A stretch of 64,000 bases of DNA, from contig NZ_JAHKQO010000015.1 in the NCBI RefSeq assembly GCF_018861065.1, positions 1-64,000 on the forward strand, read 5' to 3'. This DNA comes from Paraglaciecola arctica. GTDB taxonomy: Bacteria > Pseudomonadota > Gammaproteobacteria > Enterobacterales > Alteromonadaceae. The notes under the pieces were generated by a model. That model was not told the origin of the DNA, searched no databases, and saw only the letters and a program-made list of their open reading frames with translations. Both the position numbers and the translations under genes were made by a program. Of this stretch, positions 34,415 through 42,496 are shown piece by piece. The number at the start of each line of letters is the position of its first letter. The stretch's first letter is position 1.

Positions 34415-35041
34415 ATGAATACTCGTATTTGTGCACTATTAGGCGCTATTTTTCTGGCTGGTTGCTCAACATTTCCAGAGAAACTTCAGCTCGAAGATAC
34501 AACGCAGTTAGTTATTTATGAAGATGCGGCCTCAAAGGCTGAGGAATCTAAAGGTAAGATGATACGTTGGGGCGGAGCGATTGCTAAAGTCGAAAACAAA
34601 CAAGATAGCACAGTTTTTGAAATGGTTTATTATCCGTTAAATGGTTATGGACGTCCTATTTCAGGGGAAGAAAGTATGGGGCGATATCGTATCCATGTTA
34701 ACGGTTTTATGGATCCCATGGTTTATAAAGTAGGACGATTAATGACCTTTACGGCCGAACTAAATGGTTTGGAAAAAGGCTTAGTAGGAGAGCATGAATA
34801 TGTATTCCCTACGGCTAAGGTTAAGAGTTATTATTTGTGGAAAAACGTGCAGCGTATTGATGTAAGTAGTGTACACGTTTGGCCTTATCAATATTGGTAC
34901 GGCCATTATCCACGCCCTTACACAAGAGGTTTATATATTCGCGGTAGAAGTGGAAACAGTAATCACGGTGTGAAGGTGAACCGTCCTAGTGGTGCCACTA
35001 CCTATCCAAAACCTATCAAAACTCAGGGCGACACAAAGTAG
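34415..35041 (+). CDS. Slp-family outer-membrane lipoprotein, copy 1
   Basis: A 208-residue lipoprotein of the Slp/YeaY family: signal peptide with lipobox LAGCST and the family segments IRWGGAIAKVENK, YYPLNGYGRPI and KVGRLMTFTAELNGLEKG. After about residue 150 there is a His/Tyr/Arg-rich tail. ATG at 34415 is preferred because AAGGA (34405-34409) precedes it and it starts the signal peptide directly. Slp proteins are outer-membrane lipoproteins induced in stationary phase or starvation in E. coli. Followed by a paralogue after 42 bp. Confidence 0.88.
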   Translation: MNTRICALLGAIFLAGCSTFPEKLQLEDTTQLVIYEDAASKAEESKGKMIRWGGAIAKVENKQDSTVFEMVYYPLNGYGRPISGEESMGRYRIHVNGFMDPMVYKVGRLMTFTAELNGLEKGLVGEHEYVFPTAKVKSYYLWKNVQRIDVSSVHVWPYQYWYGHYPRPYTRGLYIRGRSGNSNHGVKVNRPSGATTYPKPIKTQGDTK

Positions 35042-35083
35042 TTATAGTGTGTAGGTATAGTGTGACTCAATCAAGGAGCGGAA

Positions 35084-35629
35084 ATGAAAACTTTTAAGGC
35101 AGCAGTAATCAGTTCTGTGGTACTTATTGGGTGCACAAGTATTCCTGATGAATTACAAATAGGCAATCACGCACAACTAATCAGTTTTACCAATGTGTCG
35201 GATGAGTCCGTGGGTGAAACTGTGAGGTGGGGCGGGGTTATTACCGAGTTAAGCAGGCAAAACGGTGTGGTTAAAGGAACAGTCACACAATACCCGCTCG
35301 TTGAATCAGGGCAGCCCACGTTTTCACTTGGAAGTGGTGGAAGTTTTATTGCTAATTTTGAAGACGTAAATAGCTTACAATCAGGAACCATACTTACCCT
35401 TGTTGGCAAAGTAGAAGAAGTCAGCAATCCCCATCCAGGTTTAAGAGTGACTCAGGTGGTTACCGTAAAAGCAGATGATTTTTACGTCTGGGATAGCTTT
35501 TCTAGGACTGACAGTAAAATTGCAGATGGTGACGATCCTGCTTTTATAGAACGAGATGCGTGGGGATGGTCATTGCAAAGTCAGAACCGCGATGAAAGAG
35601 AAAGGTTAGAACGAAAACAACAGAAATAA
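35084..35629 (+). CDS. Slp-family outer-membrane lipoprotein, copy 2
   Basis: A 181-residue paralogue of the preceding gene: lipobox VLIGCTS, then ETVRWGGVITELSRQNG, TQYPLVESGQPTF and SGTILTLVGKVEEV. It has a charged C-terminal tail in place of the Tyr-rich tail of copy 1. AAGGAGCGGAA upstream is a strong ribosome binding site. The pair probably arose by tandem duplication; E. coli has a single yeaY at the corresponding place. Confidence 0.88.
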   Translation: MKTFKAAVISSVVLIGCTSIPDELQIGNHAQLISFTNVSDESVGETVRWGGVITELSRQNGVVKGTVTQYPLVESGQPTFSLGSGGSFIANFEDVNSLQSGTILTLVGKVEEVSNPHPGLRVTQVVTVKADDFYVWDSFSRTDSKIADGDDPAFIERDAWGWSLQSQNRDERERLERKQQK

Positions 35630-35664
35630 TTTATCGCTTTTTCTTGTTATCAAAAAATTAGTAT

Positions 35665-35739
35665 TACCATTGAATGGTAGATATTTGCCATAAACGGCAA
35701 GTTTTCTACCTAAAAGCGGCAGATATTTGCCGTTTTTTT
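35665..35739 (+). promoter_or_regulatory. Attenuator-like hairpin set before the hydrolase gene
   Basis: TACCAT/ATGGTA (35665-35679) overlaps a longer hairpin in which GGTAGA pairs with TCTACC and TTGCC with GGCAA (35676-35710). A terminator, CGGCAG/TTGCCG plus seven T (35717-35739), follows. The direct repeat AGATATTTGCC (35679-35689, 35721-35731) lets CGGCAA at 35695-35700 pair with the terminator's own TTGCCG, so the structures exclude each other. The gene starts 21 bp after the T run. Confidence 0.6.
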
Positions 35740-35759
35740 ATGTTTAAAAAGGAAGCACG

Positions 35760-36605
35760 GTGCAACACAATCTTGAATTCTCCCTCTCCAATATTGTGCT
35801 TAGAGGGATAGGTTATGGCGATCCAAACAAACCAATGATTTTAGCCTTACATGGATGGTTAGATAATGCCGCAAGTTTTAACCCACTTTCTGAGTATCTG
35901 AATGATTTTTATATAGTGGCTTTAGACTTAGTCGGTCACGGCTTATCTTCCCATAGAAGTGATGGGGCACATTATCACCTTATTGACTTTCCTTATGATT
36001 TGCATGAATTGGTGGAATCCCAAGGTTGGCAATCATTTATTTTGATGGGACATTCAATGGGGGGGATCATAGCTACGATTTATGCCAGTTGTTTTCCTGA
36101 GTATGTGAGCCAACTCATCTCTATCGAGTCTTTTGGACCTATGACTAAAGATACACAAAGTAGTCCAACACAACTAAGGGAGTCTATTCTTAGTCGCTTA
36201 AAGGCTCAGAGAAGTGCAGCTAAACACCCAAAAAGTATCGAGCGTACAATAGAAGCCAGAGCAATGGTGGGAGATATTAATTTGGAGTCGGCTAAATTGT
36301 TGATTACACGGAATATCCGTGAAGAAAATCACGAATTGTTTTTTACCACAGACAGACGACTTCGAACCTTTAGTTCACTTAGAATGACAGAGTCACAAGC
36401 TGAAGCATTTATGCGTAATATTCAATGCCCAACTCTAGTAATAACAGGAACAAACGGATACCAATCAATGCGAACGGCATTAAACAACCGGTTGGATTGG
36501 GTTAAAAACTTAAGCATGGTCGAATGTGAAGGATTTCATCATTTACATATGGACAATCCTCAACCAGTTGCAGATGAAATAGCGCGTTTTTTGAACGATA
36601 ATTGA
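35760..36605 (+). CDS. Alpha/beta-fold hydrolase
   Basis: A 281-residue cytoplasmic alpha/beta hydrolase. It shows the oxyanion HGW motif in LALHGWLDNAASF, the nucleophile elbow GHSMGG (Ser about 98), an Asp near VITGTNGYQ and the catalytic His in EGFHHLHMDNP. It starts at GTG with AAGGAAG upstream. The substrate (ester, lactone or thioester) is not predictable. It is placed just before fadD and after an intrinsic terminator that may be conditional. Confidence 0.85.
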   Translation: MQHNLEFSLSNIVLRGIGYGDPNKPMILALHGWLDNAASFNPLSEYLNDFYIVALDLVGHGLSSHRSDGAHYHLIDFPYDLHELVESQGWQSFILMGHSMGGIIATIYASCFPEYVSQLISIESFGPMTKDTQSSPTQLRESILSRLKAQRSAAKHPKSIERTIEARAMVGDINLESAKLLITRNIREENHELFFTTDRRLRTFSSLRMTESQAEAFMRNIQCPTLVITGTNGYQSMRTALNNRLDWVKNLSMVECEGFHHLHMDNPQPVADEIARFLNDN

Positions 36606-36621
36606 ACTGGTCTTAGTTGTT
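36605..36621 (+). promoter_or_regulatory. FadR-like operator upstream of fadD
   Basis: AACTGGTCTTAGTTGTT matches the FadR site AACTGGTCNGACNTGTT at all but two of the defined positions. It begins at the stop codon of the hydrolase gene and 141 bp before the fadD start. FadR represses fad genes until acyl-CoA binds. Whether this organism has FadR or PsrA is not visible. Confidence 0.5.
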
Positions 36622-36745
36622 AAACACTTGTTGATTTATCTTTGGCTAGGCTTTAGTTAGAATTGCGCGCTGTTTTACGTATTTACAATAATTTGTCTTT
36701 TGCATTTTTAGATAGATGCTTAAAGAGCAATTGCCTGGAGGCACA

Positions 36746-38401
36746 GTGGAAAAAATCTGGTTGAAGCATTATGACCCTAAGGTTCCTGTCGAAATCGATC
36801 CTGATCGTTATTCTTCTATAGTTGACATTTTTGAACAATCAATCGAAAAATATTCAGATAACGTTAGCTATATCAACATGGGAAAGAGCATTACTTTTGC
36901 ACAATTAGATCGGCTGTCTCGTGACTTTGCGGCATATCTACAACACTCTGGATTGAAGAAAGGCGATTCAGTGGCCATTATGATGCCTAATCTCATTCAA
37001 TATCCTGTAGCGCTATTTGGTGTTTTACGCGCTGGAATGACGGTGGTGAATGTTAATCCTTTATACACCGCCAGAGAGTTACAGCACCAGTTATCTGATT
37101 CAAACACTAAAGCCATAGTGATTGTCGAAAACTTTGCCAGTACCTTAAGTGAAGTTATTAAAAATACTGCAGTCGAAAAGGTGCTACTAACGTCTATAGG
37201 AGATATGTTATCGCCCCTTAAAAGAGTCGCGACCAACTTTGTCATAAAACATGTTAAAAAGATGGTGCCGTCCTTTGATTTGCCGGGAGCAGAAAAGTTT
37301 AATGAAGCGCTTAAGCAAGGCCATAAACAAACCTATCAGAGACCCAACATAAATGGTGATGATCTCGCATTTTTACAATATACCGGTGGTACAACTGGTG
37401 TATCTAAAGGGGCGATGTTGACCCATAGAAATATCGTTGCGAATTTGGAACAAACATCAAATATTTTAGAGAATGTCATTGATCTTGGGCAAGAGTTCGC
37501 GGTCACTGCATTACCTCTTTATCATATATTCGCTTTGCAGAGTAACTGTTTAACCTTTGTAAAATTTGGCTGTCCTAATTTGTTAATCACTAACCCTAAA
37601 GACATGCCAGGGTTTGTTGCTGAGTTAGCTAAGTACCCGTTTACTGTGATTACTGGAGTGAATACGCTATTTAACGGGCTACTGAATACACCTGGCTTCG
37701 CGGATCTTGATTTTAGTCGACTAAAGGTGTCTTTAGGTGGTGGAGCGGCGGTGCAAAAGTCGGTCGCAGAGCGTTGGCATCAGACGACTGGAAAAGTCTT
37801 ACTTGAAGGTTATGGTTTAACCGAGTGTTCACCTGTGGTAACCGTTAATCCGCCTCATCTAGAGGCCTATAAAGGGTCAATAGGCATGCCGGTTCCGTCT
37901 ACTGATATCAAACTGGTTGACGAAGAAGGTAAAGAAGTGGCTATGGGGGAAGCCGGCGAAATGCTGGTAAAAGGGCCTCAGGTAATGAAAGGATATCTGA
38001 ATCGCCCTGAAGCGACCGAAGAAATGATTGTCGATGGTTGGTTAGCCACGGGGGATATTGCTACCTGCGATCCTCAAGGATATTTTTACATTGTTGACCG
38101 TAAGAAAGATATGATTTTGGTCTCAGGATTTAACGTCTTTCCTAATGAAATTGAAGAGGTAGCAGCCTTGCATAGTGATGTGATAGAAGCCGCCGCTATC
38201 GGTGAGTCACACGATGTGTCTGGGGAAATTGTTAAATTAGTCGCGGTACGCAGAAACGATGAGTTATCAGAAAAAGACTTAATCGACCATTGCCGTCAAC
38301 ACTTAACTGGTTATAAAGTACCTAAAAAAGTTGAGTTCATAGACGAGCTTCCTAAAAGTAATGTTGGTAAGATACTCCGTAGAGAACTAAGAGATAAATA
38401 A
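36746..38401 (+). CDS. fadD: Long-chain fatty acid-CoA ligase
   Basis: A 551-residue acyl-CoA synthetase that activates exogenous long-chain fatty acids. The AMP-binding P-loop is [16 protein letters not shown]; further motifs are [29 protein letters not shown], the FACS region and the C-terminal catalytic lysine in [16 protein letters not shown] at 36746 is preferred over ATG at 36716: GGAGG lies 5 bases upstream and [22 protein letters not shown] then aligns with the E. coli start. The order fadD-rnd matches E. coli. Confidence 0.94.
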   Translation: MEKIWLKHYDPKVPVEIDPDRYSSIVDIFEQSIEKYSDNVSYINMGKSITFAQLDRLSRDFAAYLQHSGLKKGDSVAIMMPNLIQYPVALFGVLRAGMTVVNVNPLYTARELQHQLSDSNTKAIVIVENFASTLSEVIKNTAVEKVLLTSIGDMLSPLKRVATNFVIKHVKKMVPSFDLPGAEKFNEALKQGHKQTYQRPNINGDDLAFLQYTGGTTGVSKGAMLTHRNIVANLEQTSNILENVIDLGQEFAVTALPLYHIFALQSNCLTFVKFGCPNLLITNPKDMPGFVAELAKYPFTVITGVNTLFNGLLNTPGFADLDFSRLKVSLGGGAAVQKSVAERWHQTTGKVLLEGYGLTECSPVVTVNPPHLEAYKGSIGMPVPSTDIKLVDEEGKEVAMGEAGEMLVKGPQVMKGYLNRPEATEEMIVDGWLATGDIATCDPQGYFYIVDRKKDMILVSGFNVFPNEIEEVAALHSDVIEAAAIGESHDVSGEIVKLVAVRRNDELSEKDLIDHCRQHLTGYKVPKKVEFIDELPKSNVGKILRRELRDK

Positions 38402-38430
38402 CGCTAACTAATTTTTACCTGTAAGTGTAA

Positions 38431-38455
38431 AAGGCCGGCTGTAGTCGGCTTTTTT
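38431..38455 (+). terminator. Terminator of fadD
   Basis: GCCGGC/GTCGGC (38434-38449, one G-U) with loop TGTA is followed by six T. It separates fadD from rnd. Confidence 0.8.
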
Positions 38456-38486
38456 ACGGGTAACGAGATTAATAATTTGGGAATCC

Positions 38487-39653
38487 ATGGAATACAATTT
38501 TATTACCAATAATCAGGCACTCGCAGATTTTTGTCAGCAAGCGAGTCAAGCAGAGGCTATTGCAGTGGATACGGAATTTGTTCGAACTCGGACTTTATAT
38601 CCGCAGTTGGGCTTAATTCAGATGTATGACGGTAAACAATTGGTTTTGGTTGACCCATTAACCATAGATGATTTTTCAAGTTTAGAAGAATTGTTAACTA
38701 ATCCAAATGTAGTGAAAATATTACACTCTTGTTCAGAGGATTTAGAAACTTTTTGGCATGCATTTAAGGTCATGCCTAGTCCCGTTTTTGATAGTCAATT
38801 TGCAGCAAGTATAGTAGGGATGGGGCCGGCTTTAGGCTATGCCAAATTAGTAGAAAACATGCTGAATATAACAGTAGATAAAGGGGAGTCGCGCACAGAC
38901 TGGTTAGCACGCCCGTTACGTGAAGAACAATGTGATTATGCGGCTAAAGACGTATTATATTTGCTACAACTGTACCCTGAGCTTAAGTCTCGTGTAGAAG
39001 CGCAGAATAAACTTCCTTGGGTGTATGCTGAAATAGCGCACCTAGCGACCAAAAAGCAAACTCCGTTACCACTCGATTCCGTTTATTTAACAGTGAAGAA
39101 TAACTGGAAGTTATCAAATAAAGCCTTGTTAATTTTAAAAAAATTGGCGGCTTGGCGAACCCAAATCGCTAGGCAGCGTGATATGGCTCTAAATTTTGTA
39201 GTGAGAGAGGAAAACTTAGTTGCAATTGCAATCCAACAACCAACTAGTAAAAATGAACTACGAGCTATTCAAGGTGTTAATCCTCATGAAGTGCGGATAC
39301 ACGGCGATGCTTTGCTAACTATTGTCGCCGAATGTCAAAACCTTCCGGAGAAAATCTATCCACCCAGAGTGAAACGATTGAACGATATTGAAGGCTATAA
39401 AAATACGGCCGCTAGTGTTAAAAAGGTTTGTCTTACTATTGCTGAAAAATACGCGCTTCCCCCAGAGTTAGTGGGCTCTAAGAAACAAATTAATCAATTA
39501 CTCAAATGGTGCTGGTTTGAACAGGACGAAACTAGGGAGATGGGGTTAAAGCCGGACCTGTTGAGTAGTTGGCGTTTTACGCTTTTTGCTAAGGAACTGA
39601 TAAATATTCCCTCTCTTAATTTACCCAATACTCTGCTTCAGGAAAATGCTTAA
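38487..39653 (+). CDS. rnd: Ribonuclease D
   Basis: A 388-residue 3'-5' exoribonuclease of the DEDDy class that trims tRNA precursors. The catalytic acids are visible in VDTEFVRTRTLYPQLGL, HSCSEDLETFW, VFDSQFAAS and CDYAAKDVLYL; HRDC domains follow (from about residue 210). It ends in TAATG, overlapping ycgL. In E. coli minCDE lies between rnd and ycgL; here the two genes touch. Confidence 0.94.
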   Translation: MEYNFITNNQALADFCQQASQAEAIAVDTEFVRTRTLYPQLGLIQMYDGKQLVLVDPLTIDDFSSLEELLTNPNVVKILHSCSEDLETFWHAFKVMPSPVFDSQFAASIVGMGPALGYAKLVENMLNITVDKGESRTDWLARPLREEQCDYAAKDVLYLLQLYPELKSRVEAQNKLPWVYAEIAHLATKKQTPLPLDSVYLTVKNNWKLSNKALLILKKLAAWRTQIARQRDMALNFVVREENLVAIAIQQPTSKNELRAIQGVNPHEVRIHGDALLTIVAECQNLPEKIYPPRVKRLNDIEGYKNTAASVKKVCLTIAEKYALPPELVGSKKQINQLLKWCWFEQDETREMGLKPDLLSSWRFTLFAKELINIPSLNLPNTLLQENA

Positions 39654-39928
39654 TGTTGTGTGCGGTATACAAAAGTAGTAAGAAACAAGAAACCTATTTG
39701 TATGTTCAAGGAAGAGACGATTTTTCAAGAGTACCAGAGGCGTTGTTAAAAACATTTGGTACGCCTGTTTTTTTGATGATTATGCCCTTAAAGAAGGAGC
39801 GTGAACTCGCCCGAGTGGATATAAATAAATTACGCTTAGAGCTTCAAACGAAAGGATATTATTTGCAGCTTGCTCCTCCCGTAGACAATTTACTTAAAGC
39901 CCACCTGCAACAAAATAAAGCACAGTAG
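39653..39928 (+). CDS. ycgL: YcgL-family protein
   Basis: A 91-residue protein of the YcgL family (LCAVYKSSKKQETYLYVQGRDDFSRVPEALLKTFG...MIMPLKKERELAR), a small alpha/beta protein of unknown function. Its start overlaps the rnd stop by one base, indicating translational coupling, and the transglycosylase gene begins next to its stop. Confidence 0.9.
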   Translation: MLCAVYKSSKKQETYLYVQGRDDFSRVPEALLKTFGTPVFLMIMPLKKERELARVDINKLRLELQTKGYYLQLAPPVDNLLKAHLQQNKAQ

Positions 39929-39929
39929 T

Positions 39930-40907
39930 ATGATGAAATTTATATATAAGCCATTGATTATTACATTAGTTTTAATTAGCCAAAGCTTGAATGCTAAACC
40001 TAGCTTTGAAGTATATTTAGCTAATTTAAAGCTAGAAGCAGTAGGACAGGGTTATACCAATGAATTTATCGAAGAAGTGTTTACAAATGTCAGTTACCGA
40101 GAGAAAACAGTCGTAGCAGATAAAAATCAACCAGAAACTAAATTGACTTTGGATAGGTACCTGGCCACGCGGGTTCCAGACTGGAAAGTTAAGAAAGCTG
40201 TTGATTTGATGGAAAAACACCAAGTGATATTAAATCGTGTGGAGCAGCAGTTTGGCGTGCAAAAGCGTTTTATTGTGGCTCTTTGGGGGAACGAGAGTAA
40301 TTTTGGTAAAATTACGGGGACACACTCAGTGATTAACTCTCTGGTAACCTTGGCCTATGAGGGAAGGCGAGAAGCTTTGTTTAAAAAACAATTGTTTGCA
40401 GCATTAACTATACTCAAACAAGGGCATGTAAAAAAGGAGGATTTTCTAGGCTCATGGGCCGGTGCTATGGGGCAGAGTCAATTTATGCCTACCTCATTTT
40501 TAGACTATGCAATCGATTTTGATAACGATGGTCGCAAAGATATATGGAACAATACAGCTGACGTTTTTGCTTCAATAGCTAATTTTCTAAAATCAGAAGG
40601 GTGGAGTGAAGATATCACTTGGGGACGTCAAGTGAGTGTGCCAGACAATTTTGACTTTAATGTAGCTGGATTACAATCATCTAAAAAACGCCTTTTAGCG
40701 CATTGGCAAAAACTTGGGGTAAGGCGTTATGATGGTCAAGACTTACCCCAAGTAGGCCTAAAGGCATCATTGATCAACCCAGACGGAAAGAATGGCCGAC
40801 TGTATCTGGTTTATGATAATTTTCATACTTTAATGAAATGGAACCGTTCGAGTTATTTTGGCATTTCAGTGAGTTATTTGTCAGACCGTATTAAAAAAGG
40901 ATCGTAA
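39930..40907 (+). CDS. MltB-type lytic murein transglycosylase (GH103)
   Basis: A 325-residue enzyme cutting peptidoglycan with anhydromuropeptide formation. A signal peptide (MMKFIYKPLIITLVLISQSLNA) without a lipobox suggests a periplasmic soluble form. The catalytic glutamate is in ALWGNESNFGK (about residue 122), followed by SWAGAMGQSQFMP and DFDNDGRKDIWN, typical of family 103. It is embedded between ycgL and the ycgM-like gene in a tight cluster. Confidence 0.9.
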   Translation: MMKFIYKPLIITLVLISQSLNAKPSFEVYLANLKLEAVGQGYTNEFIEEVFTNVSYREKTVVADKNQPETKLTLDRYLATRVPDWKVKKAVDLMEKHQVILNRVEQQFGVQKRFIVALWGNESNFGKITGTHSVINSLVTLAYEGRREALFKKQLFAALTILKQGHVKKEDFLGSWAGAMGQSQFMPTSFLDYAIDFDNDGRKDIWNNTADVFASIANFLKSEGWSEDITWGRQVSVPDNFDFNVAGLQSSKKRLLAHWQKLGVRRYDGQDLPQVGLKASLINPDGKNGRLYLVYDNFHTLMKWNRSSYFGISVSYLSDRIKKGS

Positions 40908-40911
40908 AGGG

Positions 40912-41577
40912 ATGTTTGAATATCAACATATTGATAGTGAAGGTAAGAGTATTGACTTACCAGTTGGTAAAATTGTCTGTGTTGGAAGAAACTATCTTCA
41001 GCATATAAATGAACTGAACAATGCCGTTCCAAGTATGCCATTGTTGTTTATTAAACCCACCACCGCGTTATGTGAATTAACTCAATCGGTCGTTATTCCT
41101 AAAAATTTAGGCCCTTGTCACAATGAGCTAGAAATAGCCGTGTTAATAAAAAAACCACTGTCGAAAGCGACAACACAAGAAATTACAGCGGCGATTTGGG
41201 GCGTCGGCTTAGGTTTAGACCTCACTCTAAGAGACGTGCAAACTGCATTAAAAAATCAAGGACATCCATGGGAACGTGCAAAAGCGTTTGATTCGAGTTG
41301 TCCAATGTCGCAATTTGTGAATATAAATGAGGTTGAAAAATTAACCGCTTTAGACTTTAGTTTACATGTGAATAACGAATTGAGACAGCTTGGCAACAGT
41401 CAAGACATGTTGTTTTCTATTTTAGAATTAGTGGCTAATATTTCTAACACTTTCACTCTGTTGCCTGGGGATATAGTGATGACTGGTACGCCAAAAGGTG
41501 TGGCACCATTGTCTGTGGGTGATGAATTAGAAATAGAATTAAAAGGACACTTTTCTATTGAGACGGATGTTATATAG
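40912..41577 (+). CDS. Fumarylacetoacetate hydrolase-family protein (YcgM-like)
   Basis: A 221-residue FAH-fold protein. KIVCVGRNYLQHINELN, LFIKPTTALCE, HNELEIAVLI, KAFDSSCPMSQF and GDIVMTGTPKGVAPL give the metal site (the HxE...D arrangement) and the fold core. Relatives act as acylpyruvases or oxaloacetate tautomerases/decarboxylases; E. coli YcgM is next to ycgL and ycgN. It follows the transglycosylase gene after 4 bp. Confidence 0.88.
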   Translation: MFEYQHIDSEGKSIDLPVGKIVCVGRNYLQHINELNNAVPSMPLLFIKPTTALCELTQSVVIPKNLGPCHNELEIAVLIKKPLSKATTQEITAAIWGVGLGLDLTLRDVQTALKNQGHPWERAKAFDSSCPMSQFVNINEVEKLTALDFSLHVNNELRQLGNSQDMLFSILELVANISNTFTLLPGDIVMTGTPKGVAPLSVGDELEIELKGHFSIETDVI

Positions 41578-41580
41578 ATA

Positions 41581-41967
41581 ATGGCATTTACATACGAATT
41601 CATAGTAGACCCTGCGAATAAAATACTCATTTGTGAAGTTTTCGGAGAGACACAGGAAATAGTCGATCTTGAGCATATGTTGAAAACAGTAGTGAAAATG
41701 GCGGGCAAAAATCAGGTAAAGAATGTTGTGCTTGATAGCACACAGTTCAAATTACTGTTTTCTACTGCACAAATGGCTAAATTATTAATAACGGTTCAGG
41801 AAAACGGCTGGTTAGGCGGGTTAAAGGTGGCGCGGATAGTGAATACTGAAATCAATATTGAAAACGTTGTTGAAGTTTTGGCTGAAAGCCTGTCCTTGTC
41901 GGTCAAAAACTTTGAAACAAGAAGTGAAGCAATGCTTTGGTTATTGTTTGATAAACTGAGCGATTAG
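41581..41967 (+). CDS. STAS-like small protein, unknown function
   Basis: A 128-residue cytoplasmic protein lacking a signal peptide. The alternating pattern YEFIVDPANKILICEVFGE, NVVLDSTQFKLLFST and LKVARIVNTEINIENVVEVLAESL suggests a SpoIIAA/STAS-like alpha/beta fold, as in stress-related STAS-like proteins; this is a fold impression only. It starts 3 bp after the FAH gene and is likely co-transcribed. Confidence 0.6.
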   Translation: MAFTYEFIVDPANKILICEVFGETQEIVDLEHMLKTVVKMAGKNQVKNVVLDSTQFKLLFSTAQMAKLLITVQENGWLGGLKVARIVNTEINIENVVEVLAESLSLSVKNFETRSEAMLWLLFDKLSD

Positions 41968-41997
41968 TAAACATGGGCGTTAAACACTGGAAAAACT

Positions 41998-42489
41998 ATG
42001 CATAAGTACTGGGAAACCACGTCATTAGAACAGATGTCAGACAAAGAGTGGGAAGATATTTGTGATGGTTGTGCAAAATGCTGTTTACATAAATTCATCG
42101 ATGATGAAAATGCGACCCAGCCAGCTACTACCAATGAAATAAACTTAGGTGAAAAAATTCACTACACCAATATTGCCTGCAACTTATTAAATACTAAAAC
42201 TTGCTCTTGTACTCAGTATACACAAAGGACCAAACTTGTACCTGAGTGTGTCAAATTAACCAAAAGCAACCTCCAAGACATATTCTTTATGCCTCCGAGC
42301 TGCAGTTACAGACGACTTTACGAAGGCAGAGGATTACCTAGTTGGCATCCTCTATTAAATAAAAACAAAAAGTCAGCTATGCATAAAGCAGGTATGTCAG
42401 TTCGTGGCAAAACCGTATCGGACAAGGATGTAGATCTTGAAGAATTCGAAGATTTCATCGCGTTATGGCCGGTTGAAGACTTAGACTAA
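41998..42489 (+). CDS. ycgN: YcgN/UPF0260-family cysteine cluster protein
   Basis: A 163-residue protein of the UPF0260 family. The cysteines in CDGCAKCCLHKF, ACNLLNTKTCSCTQY and VPECVKL form a CxxCxxxC-type cluster likely to bind iron or zinc. The family has no proven function. It closes the rnd-ycgL-ycgM-ycgN cluster and converges on the symporter gene, whose stop is 7 bp away. Confidence 0.88.
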   Translation: MHKYWETTSLEQMSDKEWEDICDGCAKCCLHKFIDDENATQPATTNEINLGEKIHYTNIACNLLNTKTCSCTQYTQRTKLVPECVKLTKSNLQDIFFMPPSCSYRRLYEGRGLPSWHPLLNKNKKSAMHKAGMSVRGKTVSDKDVDLEEFEDFIALWPVEDLD

Positions 42490-42496
42490 CGATTAG

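Noticed and set aside
34297-34521. 74-codon open frame overlapping the start of the first slp gene
   Set aside because: Overlaps in another frame a gene with a clear ribosome binding site and lipoprotein signal.
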